Source of the DNA: Winogradskyella alexanderae
GTDB lineage: Bacteria > Bacteroidota > Bacteroidia > Flavobacteriales > Flavobacteriaceae
Direction of reading: 5' to 3'
DNA: 64,000 nucleotides
Assembly (NCBI RefSeq): GCF_020166335.1
Contig: NZ_JAIUJR010000003.1
Span: forward strand, 186,001 to 250,000
The position numbers and the translations under genes were made by a program. Of the stretch, positions 1 to 8,604 are shown one piece after another; the first letter of the stretch is position 1, and each line of letters starts with the position of its first letter. The notes under the pieces were generated by a model. The model saw only the letters and a program-made list of their open reading frames with translations, did no database searches and was not told the origin of the DNA.

Positions 1-1472
1 TCAGGTATGCTACCATCCATTACAAATTTACCTTGACCTTCCCATTTGTTAGGTAGTTTTCCTTGTATCCAAAGCGCAATATCACCCTCTACAGATGCAA
101 ATACAAAATTCTGGGCTGGTGCGTTCCAATAACTAAGTGCATTGGCATAACCGTCGTAATTTTTTGCTTTGTTAAGCTCAATAAACGTACGTTGGTTGTT
201 GCCTCCCATATGACCAATCCATTTCATGGCATAACCAGCAAGTTCCATGTCTGATTTAAAGTTTTTATCATAAACCACTGGACCATGGTGCGTATAAAGT
301 ACAGTATCTTTATAACTATCTTTTCCCTTTATTTTGATATCTTCAATGCGCATGGAAACAGCTCTCCAATTTCCATCGTATTTATATTTGGTCCTATCAT
401 CATTAAATTCAATCTTATACCAATCAATCACATCCCTTGTTGCATTGGTTTCTCCCCAAGCAATATGCTCATTAAATCCAGAAATAACGCCTAAGGCACC
501 TGGTATGGTTGCGCCAAATGCATTTTGATTTGGAGTGCTAAGCTGCATCACATACCAAATGGAAGGTAGGTTTAGTCCTAAATGAGGATCATTAGCTAAA
601 ATTGGGTTTCCTGTTGCTGATTTTTCTGCAGAAATAGCCCAGTTGTTACTACCATTATCAGGATTTGGCTGATCAATAATTTCTGTAATTGTATCTAAAG
701 CTATTTTTTGAGTTTCAGGAAGTGGGGTTTGTGGAACATCAATAAAACTCCAATCCGTATCTTTTGGGATTACAGGGTCGGTAATATCAAAAAAATCCGG
801 GAAAAGCATATCAAATCTATCCTTTCCAAATAATCGTAAGGCATTGGTATATTGCATGTCGGAGTCTGCACCAGCCAACATTTTTGTCATGTACATTAAT
901 AAAAGTGCTGTTTTTTCTACAGTCCATGATTCTGGCTCGTAGTCTAATAACTTGTATTCTACAGGGTAAGTTGCTGGTGTAAGTTCGTTTATGTAGTTAT
1001 TGACGCCTTTCGCATAAGCATCAACTAATTTATAGGTTTCTGGATTCTGTTTCATGACAGCAACGGCTTGTTCCGCACCGTAACCCATACCTCTTCGACG
1101 TTCTTGTCTATCGTAATTTAAAGCACTTTCACCAACAATTTCAGATAATCGACCAGCGGCAACATAAGTCTGAAACTCCATTTGCCACAGTCTGTGTTTA
1201 GCAGTTAAATAACCTTGGGTTAGATAAAGATCTTCTTCGTTCTGTGCAAACACATGCGGAATTAATAAATTGTCGTAGTGGACTGAGACTTCTTCTTTGA
1301 GTCCCTCAATGTTTACCTCTCCATTTACAGATTCATCGATTTCATTTTGCCAAATTCCAGTATAAGGATTTAAAAATTTACCAATTGGAGGGATTGTACC
1401 AAACTTTGTATTTAAGGCATAAAAAATTCCTATAGTAAAGACCAAGGAAATAATAATTTTGAGGTGTTTCAT
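1..1472 (-). CDS. penicillin acylase family protein (C-terminal part missing at window edge)
   Basis: This is the N-terminal ~490 residues of an N-terminal-nucleophile amidohydrolase of the penicillin acylase family. The frame is open from an ATG at 1472 to the window edge. A hydrophobic N-terminal segment (MKHLKIIISLVFTIGIFYAL) suggests export or membrane anchoring. The diagnostic maturation site is present: a Gly-Ser junction in GSNNWAIS followed by NDPHL. In the family, autoproteolysis here frees the catalytic Ser at the start of the beta chain. The alpha-chain part (YLTQGYLTAKHRLWQME and RGMGYG) also fits the family. Members hydrolyse amides such as penicillins or acyl-homoserine lactones; the substrate cannot be predicted here. 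Confidence 0.9.
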   Translation of the reverse strand, partial: MKHLKIIISLVFTIGIFYALNTKFGTIPPIGKFLNPYTGIWQNEIDESVNGEVNIEGLKEEVSVHYDNLLIPHVFAQNEEDLYLTQGYLTAKHRLWQMEFQTYVAAGRLSEIVGESALNYDRQERRRGMGYGAEQAVAVMKQNPETYKLVDAYAKGVNNYINELTPATYPVEYKLLDYEPESWTVEKTALLLMYMTKMLAGADSDMQYTNALRLFGKDRFDMLFPDFFDITDPVIPKDTDWSFIDVPQTPLPETQKIALDTITEIIDQPNPDNGSNNWAISAEKSATGNPILANDPHLGLNLPSIWYVMQLSTPNQNAFGATIPGALGVISGFNEHIAWGETNATRDVIDWYKIEFNDDRTKYKYDGNWRAVSMRIEDIKIKGKDSYKDTVLYTHHGPVVYDKNFKSDMELAGYAMKWIGHMGGNNQRTFIELNKAKNYDGYANALSYWNAPAQNFVFASVEGDIALWIQGKLPNKWEGQGKFVMDGSIP

Positions 1473-1513
1473 TAGCTAAAAGTAATAACAGTCAGAAAGA
1501 TACCAAATAAATA

Positions 1514-2041
1514 TTATTCAATGGTAATTGAATCTATTATCAACTTAAACTGTTCCGCTTTCTTATTTGCAATCAAAAACGCGATTTCTTGCATTTGTTT
1601 ACCATTAAAATTTGGGATATCTAATTGATAACCTCTAAACGATGGATACATAATGCTGAAAGGTATTTCGATAGTTTGCCATTCTCCGGAAGTATTAAAT
1701 TCAGAAATATAAGAATAACGATTGTAGCGTTTATCTTTAACCCTAAACTGATAGGCTTTGCCATCACCTCTTAATTTAATCACAAACTTTGACTGATTTG
1801 CAGATTGTATTGTATTAAAATTATATCTTAAGGATGAAAATCCACCATTGTTTTCAAGAGAAACTTCACCAGAAAACACTCCATGACCTTCTTTATTAAG
1901 TCGAAAGTCGCCTGCTGATCTTCCGCCCATTACAACATCATCGACAATGTTCCAACTTGTGAGATCACAATTTAAATTGAAATCAAAGACTGTAATTTGT
2001 TGCATAAATATTGCACTAATTAATAAGAAAAATCCTCTCAT
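1514..2041 (-). CDS. CIA30 domain protein (complex I intermediate-associated protein 30-like)
   Basis: The 175-residue protein matches the CIA30 beta-sandwich family. It has an early D-x-x-W segment followed by VDDVVMGGRSAG, a central FSGEVSLENNGGFSSLRY strand, an LRGDGKAYQFR strand, and a C-terminal IDSITIE. Bacterial members are small carbohydrate-binding-like proteins of unknown function and are not evidence for complex I assembly. The first ~15 residues are hydrophobic and may be a signal peptide. It lies 41 bp downstream of the divergently unrelated acylase start and 45 bp downstream of the methyltransferase on the same strand, so it may be co-transcribed with the latter. Confidence 0.75.
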   Translation of the reverse strand: MRGFFLLISAIFMQQITVFDFNLNCDLTSWNIVDDVVMGGRSAGDFRLNKEGHGVFSGEVSLENNGGFSSLRYNFNTIQSANQSKFVIKLRGDGKAYQFRVKDKRYNRYSYISEFNTSGEWQTIEIPFSIMYPSFRGYQLDIPNFNGKQMQEIAFLIANKKAEQFKLIIDSITIE

Positions 2042-2086
2042 AGCAATCCTTTTTATAAAGATACACTGACGATACAGATAAAGGTT

Positions 2087-2791
2087 TTATTTTTTGAAAA
2101 CTTTATAAATTGGTTTGAGGAAGCCAAAACATTTTCTGTAAAAGTGAATGGACTTATAATATGTGATTTTGAAGAGTTTTTCCTGATATTGTGAAACTTT
2201 TAGAGGCTTAATTCTTTTTTCAGGCATTAATTTGATATAACCAAATCCGCCCCACATTTCCCTGTACAATCCATCGTGATTAAAGGCTCCAGTGACATAA
2301 TCTAATTCTACGTTGTGGACATAAGGATTTTTGCTGTAGTCATATGATAAAATGCCTTTTCTGCAGTTTGGGTTGAAGCTATCATGTAGGAAAATTGTAA
2401 TAGGGAGGTATGGAATTATTTTTAATACATTGGTTATATCTGCTAGTACTCCTTTGGTAGTATGGTCACCATCAATTAAGATAAACTCAACTTTTTCTTT
2501 GGAAGCATTTATTTTTTCAATGAGTTTTGGCACTACCTTTTTTGAATCACCAATTAAAAAATCCACGTTTTTAAGTTCTTTGCAACGTGCATCTCTATAT
2601 TCTGGTGTTATATCTATGGCATAGACCTTCTTGGAATAATGACTAAGGACCTGTAAACTACCTCCATTAAAAGTTCCAATCTCAATTGAAATTTCGGGAT
2701 TTATTTCTTTTACTAATTGAATTAGAGTAGATTTTTCTGCCCTAGTCATTGACCAAGGAATGGGAAATTTATTTACAAAGAGATTGTCCAT
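2087..2791 (-). CDS. class I SAM-dependent methyltransferase
   Basis: The 234-residue protein carries the Rossmann-fold SAM-binding pattern: motif I EIGTFNGGSLQVL at about residues 37-49, an acidic strand-2 end (VYAIDITPE), and an IDGDHT motif near residue 109. This arrangement resembles the Methyltransf_24/CmcI-like group, which modify small molecules or sugars. No substrate can be assigned. The C-terminus is basic and aromatic. It ends 3 bp before the DUF721 gene begins upstream, so it probably belongs to the recF-lipoprotein-DUF721 operon. Confidence 0.7.
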   Translation of the reverse strand: MDNLFVNKFPIPWSMTRAEKSTLIQLVKEINPEISIEIGTFNGGSLQVLSHYSKKVYAIDITPEYRDARCKELKNVDFLIGDSKKVVPKLIEKINASKEKVEFILIDGDHTTKGVLADITNVLKIIPYLPITIFLHDSFNPNCRKGILSYDYSKNPYVHNVELDYVTGAFNHDGLYREMWGGFGYIKLMPEKRIKPLKVSQYQEKLFKITYYKSIHFYRKCFGFLKPIYKVFKK

Positions 2792-2794
2792 TAA

Positions 2795-3091
2795 CTAACG
2801 AAGGACTAATTTTTTGACAATTTCTTTACCTAAAGATTCATTAAGCATTGTGATAATTTTTTCAGTACCATAACTAAGTTCTTCCCTGAGGACACTAGAG
2901 CTTAGTTGTACATAAAGTGTGTCTCGTTTTAGCTCTATAGCGGTAGTATAATTGTTTACACCATTTCCCATTAAATTAACCCATGCCTCGCGCACATTGA
3001 CTTTATCCAATCCTGATTGTAAATTGTTTGACTTAACAAACTCTTTTAAGATGTCCTGAATAGGTTGGTTATCGTTATTACGCTTTGCCAT
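2795..3091 (-). CDS. DUF721 family protein
   Basis: This is a small (about 98 residues) protein of the DUF721/DciA-like family, recognisable by the N-terminal 'I-x-x-x-L-K-E-F-V' helix and the conserved V-x-x-x-W-x-x-x-M-G-x-x-V block (VREAWVNLMGNGV). This is followed by an L-x-V-x-L-S-S-x-x-L-R-x-E-L strand-helix pair. In other bacteria DciA relatives load the replicative helicase; the nearby recF makes a DNA-replication role plausible but unproven. I chose the second Met (MAKRNND) because the family normally begins with a short charged N-terminus; an ATG two codons upstream (3097) is possible. Confidence 0.7.
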   Translation of the reverse strand: MAKRNNDNQPIQDILKEFVKSNNLQSGLDKVNVREAWVNLMGNGVNNYTTAIELKRDTLYVQLSSSVLREELSYGTEKIITMLNESLGKEIVKKLVLR

Positions 3092-3106
3092 AAGCATAAG
3101 ATTTTA

Positions 3107-3526
3107 TTATTCTAGATTTAGGTTTATAGGACTATATCGTTTGTATAAATATACAACCTTCTCTTCATTCACTACTTTTAGTCGTTCTTTGTTTGCTTCT
3201 AATACTACTTCTTCCCAAATCGAATATGGCGTTGAATATTGTAAAATCAATTTGTTGTTTTCAATTCTTGCAACAATCGCTTCTGCGTCGTCAGAAGTAT
3301 AATAGGTATCATTAAGGCCTGGTTTCATTTTTTTCCTGAATCCCTTAAGGCTATCATTAATCTTTAAGTAATCAATAGTTTCATTTATACGATACTCGCG
3401 TTTTGTGCCATCAGGCAAAACTACTTCTTCAATTTCCCAATACCCATTTATGTGTTCTAAATAGTTTTCTGGATTATTGGTGCAGGAAGACAATAAGATA
3501 AAAAGTAGTAACAGGAATCGTTTCAT
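3107..3526 (-). CDS. putative lipoprotein, lipocalin-like
   Basis: The 139-residue protein begins with a signal peptide and lipobox (LLFILLSSC, Cys at about residue 15), so it should be a lipid-anchored envelope protein. The mature part starts with a '[15 protein letters not shown]' segment resembling the first strand of bacterial lipocalin-like domains, followed by alternating beta-type segments. Its start overlaps the recF stop codon by 4 bp (ATGA type), indicating translational coupling. I cannot assign a ligand or function; the lipocalin label rests on the first strand only. Confidence 0.6.
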   Translation of the reverse strand: MKRFLLLLFILLSSCTNNPENYLEHINGYWEIEEVVLPDGTKREYRINETIDYLKINDSLKGFRKKMKPGLNDTYYTSDDAEAIVARIENNKLILQYSTPYSIWEEVVLEANKERLKVVNEEKVVYLYKRYSPINLNLE

Positions 3527-4602
3527 AACTTGAAGATTTTATAAGACTGATGTATCTGTTTAATTATTTTCTCAGTACGTTCGGCATGGGTATCGCTAAT
3601 AAATATTTGTCCAAAGTGCTCATCGTCTACCAAATTAATAATTTGAGCAACACGGTTTTCATCAAGCTTGTCAAAAATATCATCTAACAATAAAATTGGA
3701 GAAACACCACTTTGTTGTTTGATGAAATCGAACTGCGCTAATTTAAGTGCGATTAAAAACGACTTTTGTTGCCCTTGGCTTCCAAATTTCTTTATAGGAA
3801 ATCCATCAATTAAAAAGACAAGATCGTCTTTGTGAATACCTACACTGGTAAATTGTAAAGCTTTGTCTTTGCTTAGATTTTCAGAAAGAAGTTCATAAAG
3901 AGTTGTCTCAAACAAATCGCTCTTGTAGGTCAAATTAATTGATTCTTTGCCTAAGCTTATGGCATTGTACCGTTGTAAAAAAATGGGAATAAAGGTTTTT
4001 AAGAAGTCTGCTCTCTTTTTAAAAATCTCGGTTCCAAAAGTTGTAAGTTGCTCATTGTAAACCTCTAATGTATCTGCATTGAAAGTGTTATTTAGGGCAA
4101 AATATTTTAATAGTGCATTACGCTGCGCAAGGACTTTATTGTAAGAGATCAGTGCGGTTAAGTAGGCCTTATCACTTTGGGAAATCACACTATCTATAAA
4201 CTTTCGTCGTGTCTCACTACCTTCAATAATCAAATCCCTATCTGCAGGTGAAATAATTACCAACGGAATAAAACCAATGTGCTCACTGAATTTCTCATAA
4301 GCCTTTCCATTACGTTTGATTACTTTTTTTTGTCCACGTTTAAGTGAAACTATTATTTTTTCGTTTCTTTGGTTTTTGGTAAAATTTCCTTCAACAACAA
4401 AAAACTCCTCACCATGTTTTATGTTTTGAAGTGCAATGGGGTTGAAATAGCTTTTTCCAAAGGCTAAATGATAGATAGCATCTAATGCATTTGTTTTACC
4501 AATACCGTTTGAGCCAACAAAGCAATTGATTTTAGTATCAAAATCGAAAACCTGACTTTCAAAGTTTTTATAGTTAACTAAGGATAGAGTGTTTAGATTC
4601 AT
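3523..4602 (-). CDS. recF: DNA replication/repair protein RecF
   Basis: RecF is an SMC-like ATPase that helps load RecA at gaps with RecO and RecR. The 359-residue length is typical. The sequence shows Walker [10 protein letters not shown] at residues 30-38, the RecF-type [19 protein letters not shown] segment, an ABC signature-like [19 protein letters not shown], and Walker [13 protein letters not shown]. The upstream intergenic region to the divergent TPR gene at 4738 contains A/T-rich sequence and no other gene. It heads a leftward operon with the lipoprotein, DUF721 and methyltransferase genes. Confidence 0.95.
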   Translation of the reverse strand: MNLNTLSLVNYKNFESQVFDFDTKINCFVGSNGIGKTNALDAIYHLAFGKSYFNPIALQNIKHGEEFFVVEGNFTKNQRNEKIIVSLKRGQKKVIKRNGKAYEKFSEHIGFIPLVIISPADRDLIIEGSETRRKFIDSVISQSDKAYLTALISYNKVLAQRNALLKYFALNNTFNADTLEVYNEQLTTFGTEIFKKRADFLKTFIPIFLQRYNAISLGKESINLTYKSDLFETTLYELLSENLSKDKALQFTSVGIHKDDLVFLIDGFPIKKFGSQGQQKSFLIALKLAQFDFIKQQSGVSPILLLDDIFDKLDENRVAQIINLVDDEHFGQIFISDTHAERTEKIIKQIHQSYKIFKL

Positions 4603-4707
4603 ATAAAACGAAACCTACGCTGATTTTTCTCGTATTTCGGGGATTTTTGAGATAAAAATTATTCAAAAATAACAAATAAATAGGCTTTTAAATCCCAATA
4701 AAAATTT

Positions 4708-4715
4708 TATTTTTG
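4708..4715 (+). promoter_or_regulatory. candidate -7 promoter box (TATTTTTG) for the TPR-ribH operon
   Basis: TATTTTTG matches the Bacteroidota -7 consensus TAnnTTTG exactly and lies 22 bp before the ATG at 4738. No convincing TTG element was found at the expected -33 spacing, so this is a partial match. Confidence 0.45.
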
Positions 4716-4737
4716 CGCACGCATAAAACCAGAATAT

Positions 4738-5502
4738 ATGGCAACGTACAAGAAAAGAGGCTATAAACCAAAAACCAAAAAAGAGAAGGTTGAAGTTGCA
4801 GAAGAAAACTCAACAACAGCTGAGGTATTTAAGTCTTTAGATGAAGGTGCATCAAAAACGGAAGAATGGGTTGTTAGAAACCAGAATTACATTTTTGGTG
4901 TTATTGGCGCCATTGCAGTGGTTGTATTAGGTTATTTAGGTTATAATCGATTCATTGCTGAACCAGCACAAAAAGAAGCAATGAACGAAATGTATCAAGC
5001 GAAAAAATATTTTGAAGATGCGGTTAATGGAATTGAATCGGATTCACTGTATAACATGGCTTTGAATGGAGGTGAAGGTAAGTATGGTATGCTCGATATT
5101 ATTAGCGAATACAGTGGTACACCAGCAGCCAATTTAGCCAATTACTATGCTGGGATGGCTTATTTAAATTTGAAAGATTATCAAAATGCGATAACTTATT
5201 TAGGCGATTTCTCCAGTAATGATAAGATGTTGAGCCCAATAGCGAAAGGCGGTATTGGTGATGCCTTTGTTCAATTAGAACAATTGCCAGAAGGGCTTGA
5301 GTATTATGAAAAAGCAATAAATGCAAATACTAACAATTTTACCACACCATTATATTTGCTTAAGGCTGCAAGAGTGGCAATTGATCTAGAAGATTTTCGG
5401 AAGGCACAGGATTTTTTAAATAGAATTAAAACAGAGTTTCCTAGTTCTACAGAGGCATCGCAGGCAGATGTGTTAATTGGTAAAGTAGAAGCGAGTTTAT
5501 AA
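4738..5502 (+). CDS. membrane-anchored tetratricopeptide repeat protein (YfgM-like)
   Basis: The 254-residue protein has a charged cytoplasmic N-terminus (many Lys/Glu to ~residue 35), one transmembrane helix at about residues 52-69 (YIFGVIGAIAVVVLGYLGY), and a periplasmic region with TPR-type helices (residues ~115-250, for example NYYAGMAYLNLKDYQNAI and AKGGIGDAFVQLEQLPEGLEYYEKA). The layout resembles YfgM/TPR_21 proteins that assist chaperone networks at the Sec translocon; that role is inferred from family only. The gene is separated by 3 bp from ribH, with which it probably forms an operon. Confidence 0.75.
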   Translation: MATYKKRGYKPKTKKEKVEVAEENSTTAEVFKSLDEGASKTEEWVVRNQNYIFGVIGAIAVVVLGYLGYNRFIAEPAQKEAMNEMYQAKKYFEDAVNGIESDSLYNMALNGGEGKYGMLDIISEYSGTPAANLANYYAGMAYLNLKDYQNAITYLGDFSSNDKMLSPIAKGGIGDAFVQLEQLPEGLEYYEKAINANTNNFTTPLYLLKAARVAIDLEDFRKAQDFLNRIKTEFPSSTEASQADVLIGKVEASL

Positions 5503-5505
5503 AAC

Positions 5506-6012
5506 ATGGCTACGGCAAATCAAAATTTATCTAATTACGATAAATCTACAGTCCCAAACGCGAAAGAATTTCGGTTTGGGATTGTTGTTTCAGAATGGAA
5601 TGCTAAGATAACCGAAGGATTATGGAAAGGAGCATTTGATGCGCTTGTAGACTGCGGTGCACAAAAAGAAAATATTGTAAGATGGAATGTTCCAGGTACA
5701 TTTGAGCTCACTTATGGTGCATCAAGAATGTCCAAAAGTATATATGCAACATCTAGTATGCTAGACGCAATTATCGTGATTGGTTGTGTTATTCAGGGTG
5801 AAACCAAGCATTTTGACTTTGTTTGCGAAGGTGTTACCCATGGAATTAAAGATTTAAATCTAAAAGGAGATATCCCTGTAATTTTCTGCGTATTAACAGA
5901 CAATAATTTACAACAGTCTATAGAACGCTCTGGTGGTAAGCATGGAAATAAAGGAACTGAAGCAGCAATTACTGCTATTAAAATGGCACAACTTAGAAAA
6001 GACACAAATTAG
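5506..6012 (+). CDS. ribH: 6,7-dimethyl-8-ribityllumazine synthase
   Basis: RibH condenses 5-amino-6-ribitylamino-uracil with 3,4-dihydroxy-2-butanone 4-phosphate, the penultimate step of riboflavin synthesis. The 168-residue length fits. Diagnostic segments are FGIVVSEWNAKIT, the substrate-binding VPGTFELTYGA, IVIGCVIQGETKHFDFVC (contains the catalytic-region His), and the C-terminal GGKHGNKGTEAA that binds phosphate. It follows the TPR gene by 3 bp and precedes two small membrane protein genes. Confidence 0.95.
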   Translation: MATANQNLSNYDKSTVPNAKEFRFGIVVSEWNAKITEGLWKGAFDALVDCGAQKENIVRWNVPGTFELTYGASRMSKSIYATSSMLDAIIVIGCVIQGETKHFDFVCEGVTHGIKDLNLKGDIPVIFCVLTDNNLQQSIERSGGKHGNKGTEAAITAIKMAQLRKDTN

Positions 6013-6176
6013 CAAGCCTTGTCTTTTCATTACATCCAAACTTGCGTTTTGTTTGATGATTTTAATATAAAATCTTTTAAGACTTTTCGATAACCACCTA
6101 ATTTAAAAACATCTATGGCATCTTTTTTGTTGATAATTTTAAGGAATCATTAAGCAAAAATTCTTAGTATTTTAAG

Positions 6177-6184
6177 TACTTTTG
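6177..6184 (+). promoter_or_regulatory. candidate -7 promoter box (TACTTTTG) for the small-protein/mutL operon
   Basis: TACTTTTG fits the TAnnTTTG consensus and lies 25 bp ahead of the TTG start at 6210. The 197-bp gap after ribH also supports a separate promoter. No clear -33 element was found. Confidence 0.4.
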
Positions 6185-6209
6185 AGTCATAACAGGTTAA
6201 GAATCCCTT

Positions 6210-6425
6210 TTGTTTAAGCAACGAAAAAATAAACGATTTAGCTACAAGCCTAGGTTTAGTGAAACTGAAGAAGAAAAATCAAAGACCAATTTTGAAGCTA
6301 AATGGAATGAAGCAAGAAGAGAAACACAACGTAGAGGAAGTTTTTTAACTTCATTGCCTGCTCTTATTATTATGCTTATTGCAATTATAGTATTAATGTA
6401 TGTCCTAGACGGATATATGAACTAA
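6210..6425 (+). CDS. small single-pass membrane protein, paralogue A
   Basis: This 71-residue protein has a very basic N-terminus with NKRFSYKPRF, a charged middle with W-N-E-A-R-R-E, and one C-terminal transmembrane helix (LPALIIMLIAIIVLMYVL). The start must be TTG at 6210: an in-frame stop lies 9 bp upstream and the first internal Met falls inside the middle of the protein. It is related to the next gene (same NKRFxYxPR, W-x-E-x-R and TM layout). I do not recognise a function; databases sometimes label such ORFs after ribH 'riboflavin synthase subunit beta', which nothing in the sequence supports. Confidence 0.65.
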   Translation: MFKQRKNKRFSYKPRFSETEEEKSKTNFEAKWNEARRETQRRGSFLTSLPALIIMLIAIIVLMYVLDGYMN

Positions 6426-6433
6426 ATGAGATT

Positions 6434-6739
6434 ATGGGACCAATAAAATTCACATTAATTAAAAGACTCCCTCGCAACAAGAGGTTCAATTATACACCCA
6501 GATATTATAAGGGTAAGGACGAAACAGATGTTTCTAAATACACATCTAAGTTTGATGCCTATGCCGATAACTACAACAAAAATGATTTTGCAGGTCAATG
6601 GCATGAAAGTAGAATAAGAAATAGAAATAGAAATAACTCAGGCTTCAATAGTACCATTTTAATTTTAATTGCCATATTCATTCTTATATTCTTATACATT
6701 ATTGATTTTGACTTATCCATATTCTCTATAAGACAATAA
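6434..6739 (+). CDS. small single-pass membrane protein, paralogue B
   Basis: The 101-residue protein resembles the preceding gene: NKRFNYTPRYY near the N-terminus, a W-H-E-S-R segment, an Arg/Asn-rich stretch (IRNRNRNN), and one C-terminal transmembrane helix rich in Ile/Leu. The N-terminal basic patch and single helix predict a cytoplasmic-N tail-anchored topology. It ends in a TAATG overlap with mutL, so the two are translationally coupled. No function is assigned. Confidence 0.7.
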   Translation: MGPIKFTLIKRLPRNKRFNYTPRYYKGKDETDVSKYTSKFDAYADNYNKNDFAGQWHESRIRNRNRNNSGFNSTILILIAIFILIFLYIIDFDLSIFSIRQ

Positions 6740-8595
6740 TGGCAGATATTATTCAACTTTTACCAGACCATGTTGCAAATCAAATCGCAGCTGGGGAAGT
6801 GGTACAACGTCCAGCATCCGTAGTAAAAGAACTTCTTGAAAATGCAATAGACGCACACGCAACAGAAATAAAGCTTATCATTAAAGATGCTGGTAAAACA
6901 CTTGTTCAGGTGATTGACAATGGTCAAGGAATGAGTGTTACAGATGCACGACTAAGTTTTGAACGTCATGCAACTTCAAAAATTAAAAATGCTGAAGATT
7001 TATTTCAACTAAATACTAAAGGTTTCAGAGGTGAAGCCCTAGCGAGTATTGCAGCTATTGCTCATGTAGAGCTCAAAACAAAAACAGAAATTGATGAATT
7101 AGGTACAGCTATTGAAATTGAAGGTAGTAAGGTAAAATCGCAAGAGGTTTCCGTAACTCCAAAAGGAACATCGGTTGCTGTAAAAAATCTATTTTTTAAT
7201 ATTCCAGCTCGAAGAAATTTCTTAAAATCGGATACAGTAGAATTACGTCATATTACAGATGAATTTCACCGAGTCGCACTGGCACATCCTGATTTAAGTT
7301 TTGTTTTTTATCATAATGGCGGTGAACTTTTTAACTTACCCGTTGAAAATTATAGACAGCGCATAGTCCATGTTTTTGGAGCCAAAACCAATGAAAAATT
7401 GGTTCCAGTCAATGAATCTACAGAAGTATTAAAAATAAGTGGTTTTGTGGGTAAACCTGAATTTTCCAAGAAGACTCGGTCCGAACAATTTTTCTTTGTA
7501 AATAATAGATTTATAAAAAGCCCTTATTTAAATCATGCTGTGAGTGCTGCTTACGATGGGTTGTTAAAAGAAGGCTATCATCCAAGTTATTTTCTTAACC
7601 TTTCGGTAGATCCAAAGACAATTGACATAAACATTCACCCAACAAAAACTGAAATTAAGTTCGATGACGAGCATACTTTATATGCCATACTTAGATCTGC
7701 GATAAAACATAGTTTAGGTCAGTTTAATATAGCACCAGTTTTAGATTTTGAACATCAAGAACAGTTTAACACACCGTACAGCTATAAAGATAAAATGGCA
7801 AAAACACCTTCAATAGGCGTAGATAGAGCGTACAATCCTTTTAAAGATCAGTCTAATCACAAAACATCTGTAAAACAAAATATATCTTATACTAAAAAGC
7901 ACAATGAATCTTGGGAAAGTTTGTATGTTGGTCTAGATTCAGGTGGGATTTCATCTGAAAAGCCGTTTAGAGAACTCTCTTTTGAAAGTGATACTAAAAC
8001 GCCATCGATCTTTGATAATGAGGCAAGAATAGATGCGCAAAAACCAACATTTCAGCTTCATAACAAATACATTATAAGCACAATCAAATCCGGTATGCTA
8101 GTAATTGATCAAAATAGAGCGCATCAACGAATTTTATATGAAACTTTTCTAAAGCATATTACAGTTAAAGAAGCAACTAGCCAACAATTACTTTTCCCAA
8201 TTGTATTGGATTTTACGCCAAGTGAATTAGAAATCATCAACCAATTGAAAGAAGATCTTGAGCACACAGGCTTTGTGTTTAAAGCAATAGAAGAAAATAG
8301 CGCAACTATTTCTGGTGTACCTATTGGAGTTCCTGAAAGTGAAGTATCAATAATTTTGGAACAACTTATTAGCGATATTGAAAATGAAGTACCAGATACC
8401 AATTTTAGTGCTGTAGATTTGCTTGCAAAGTCCTTGGCGAAAAGTCTTGCCATAAAAAATGGTCAGAGTTTAAATAGTTCCGAACAAGAACATGTTGTCA
8501 ATAGTTTGTTTGCTTGTAAGGAACCAAATTTATCACCAACCAATAAACTAACATTCATAACTTGGAGTGTTGAAGAAATTGAAAAAAAATTCTAG
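6739..8595 (+). CDS. mutL: DNA mismatch repair protein MutL
   Basis: MutL is the GHKL-family ATPase that links MutS mismatch recognition to strand removal. The 618-residue protein has the N-terminal ATPase motifs NQIAAGEVVQRP, ELLENAIDA, DNGQGM and GFRGEALASI within the first ~105 residues. The C-terminal dimerisation domain carries IDQNRAHQR (about residue 454) where nuclease-competent MutL proteins have DQHA-x2-E-x4-E, and the protein stops after an ITWSVEEIEKKF tail with no CPHGRP motif. It probably acts as a non-endonuclease MutL. It overlaps the preceding stop codon by one base. Confidence 0.95.
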   Translation: MADIIQLLPDHVANQIAAGEVVQRPASVVKELLENAIDAHATEIKLIIKDAGKTLVQVIDNGQGMSVTDARLSFERHATSKIKNAEDLFQLNTKGFRGEALASIAAIAHVELKTKTEIDELGTAIEIEGSKVKSQEVSVTPKGTSVAVKNLFFNIPARRNFLKSDTVELRHITDEFHRVALAHPDLSFVFYHNGGELFNLPVENYRQRIVHVFGAKTNEKLVPVNESTEVLKISGFVGKPEFSKKTRSEQFFFVNNRFIKSPYLNHAVSAAYDGLLKEGYHPSYFLNLSVDPKTIDINIHPTKTEIKFDDEHTLYAILRSAIKHSLGQFNIAPVLDFEHQEQFNTPYSYKDKMAKTPSIGVDRAYNPFKDQSNHKTSVKQNISYTKKHNESWESLYVGLDSGGISSEKPFRELSFESDTKTPSIFDNEARIDAQKPTFQLHNKYIISTIKSGMLVIDQNRAHQRILYETFLKHITVKEATSQQLLFPIVLDFTPSELEIINQLKEDLEHTGFVFKAIEENSATISGVPIGVPESEVSIILEQLISDIENEVPDTNFSAVDLLAKSLAKSLAIKNGQSLNSSEQEHVVNSLFACKEPNLSPTNKLTFITWSVEEIEKKF

Positions 8596-8604
8596 AAAAT
8601 TGTT

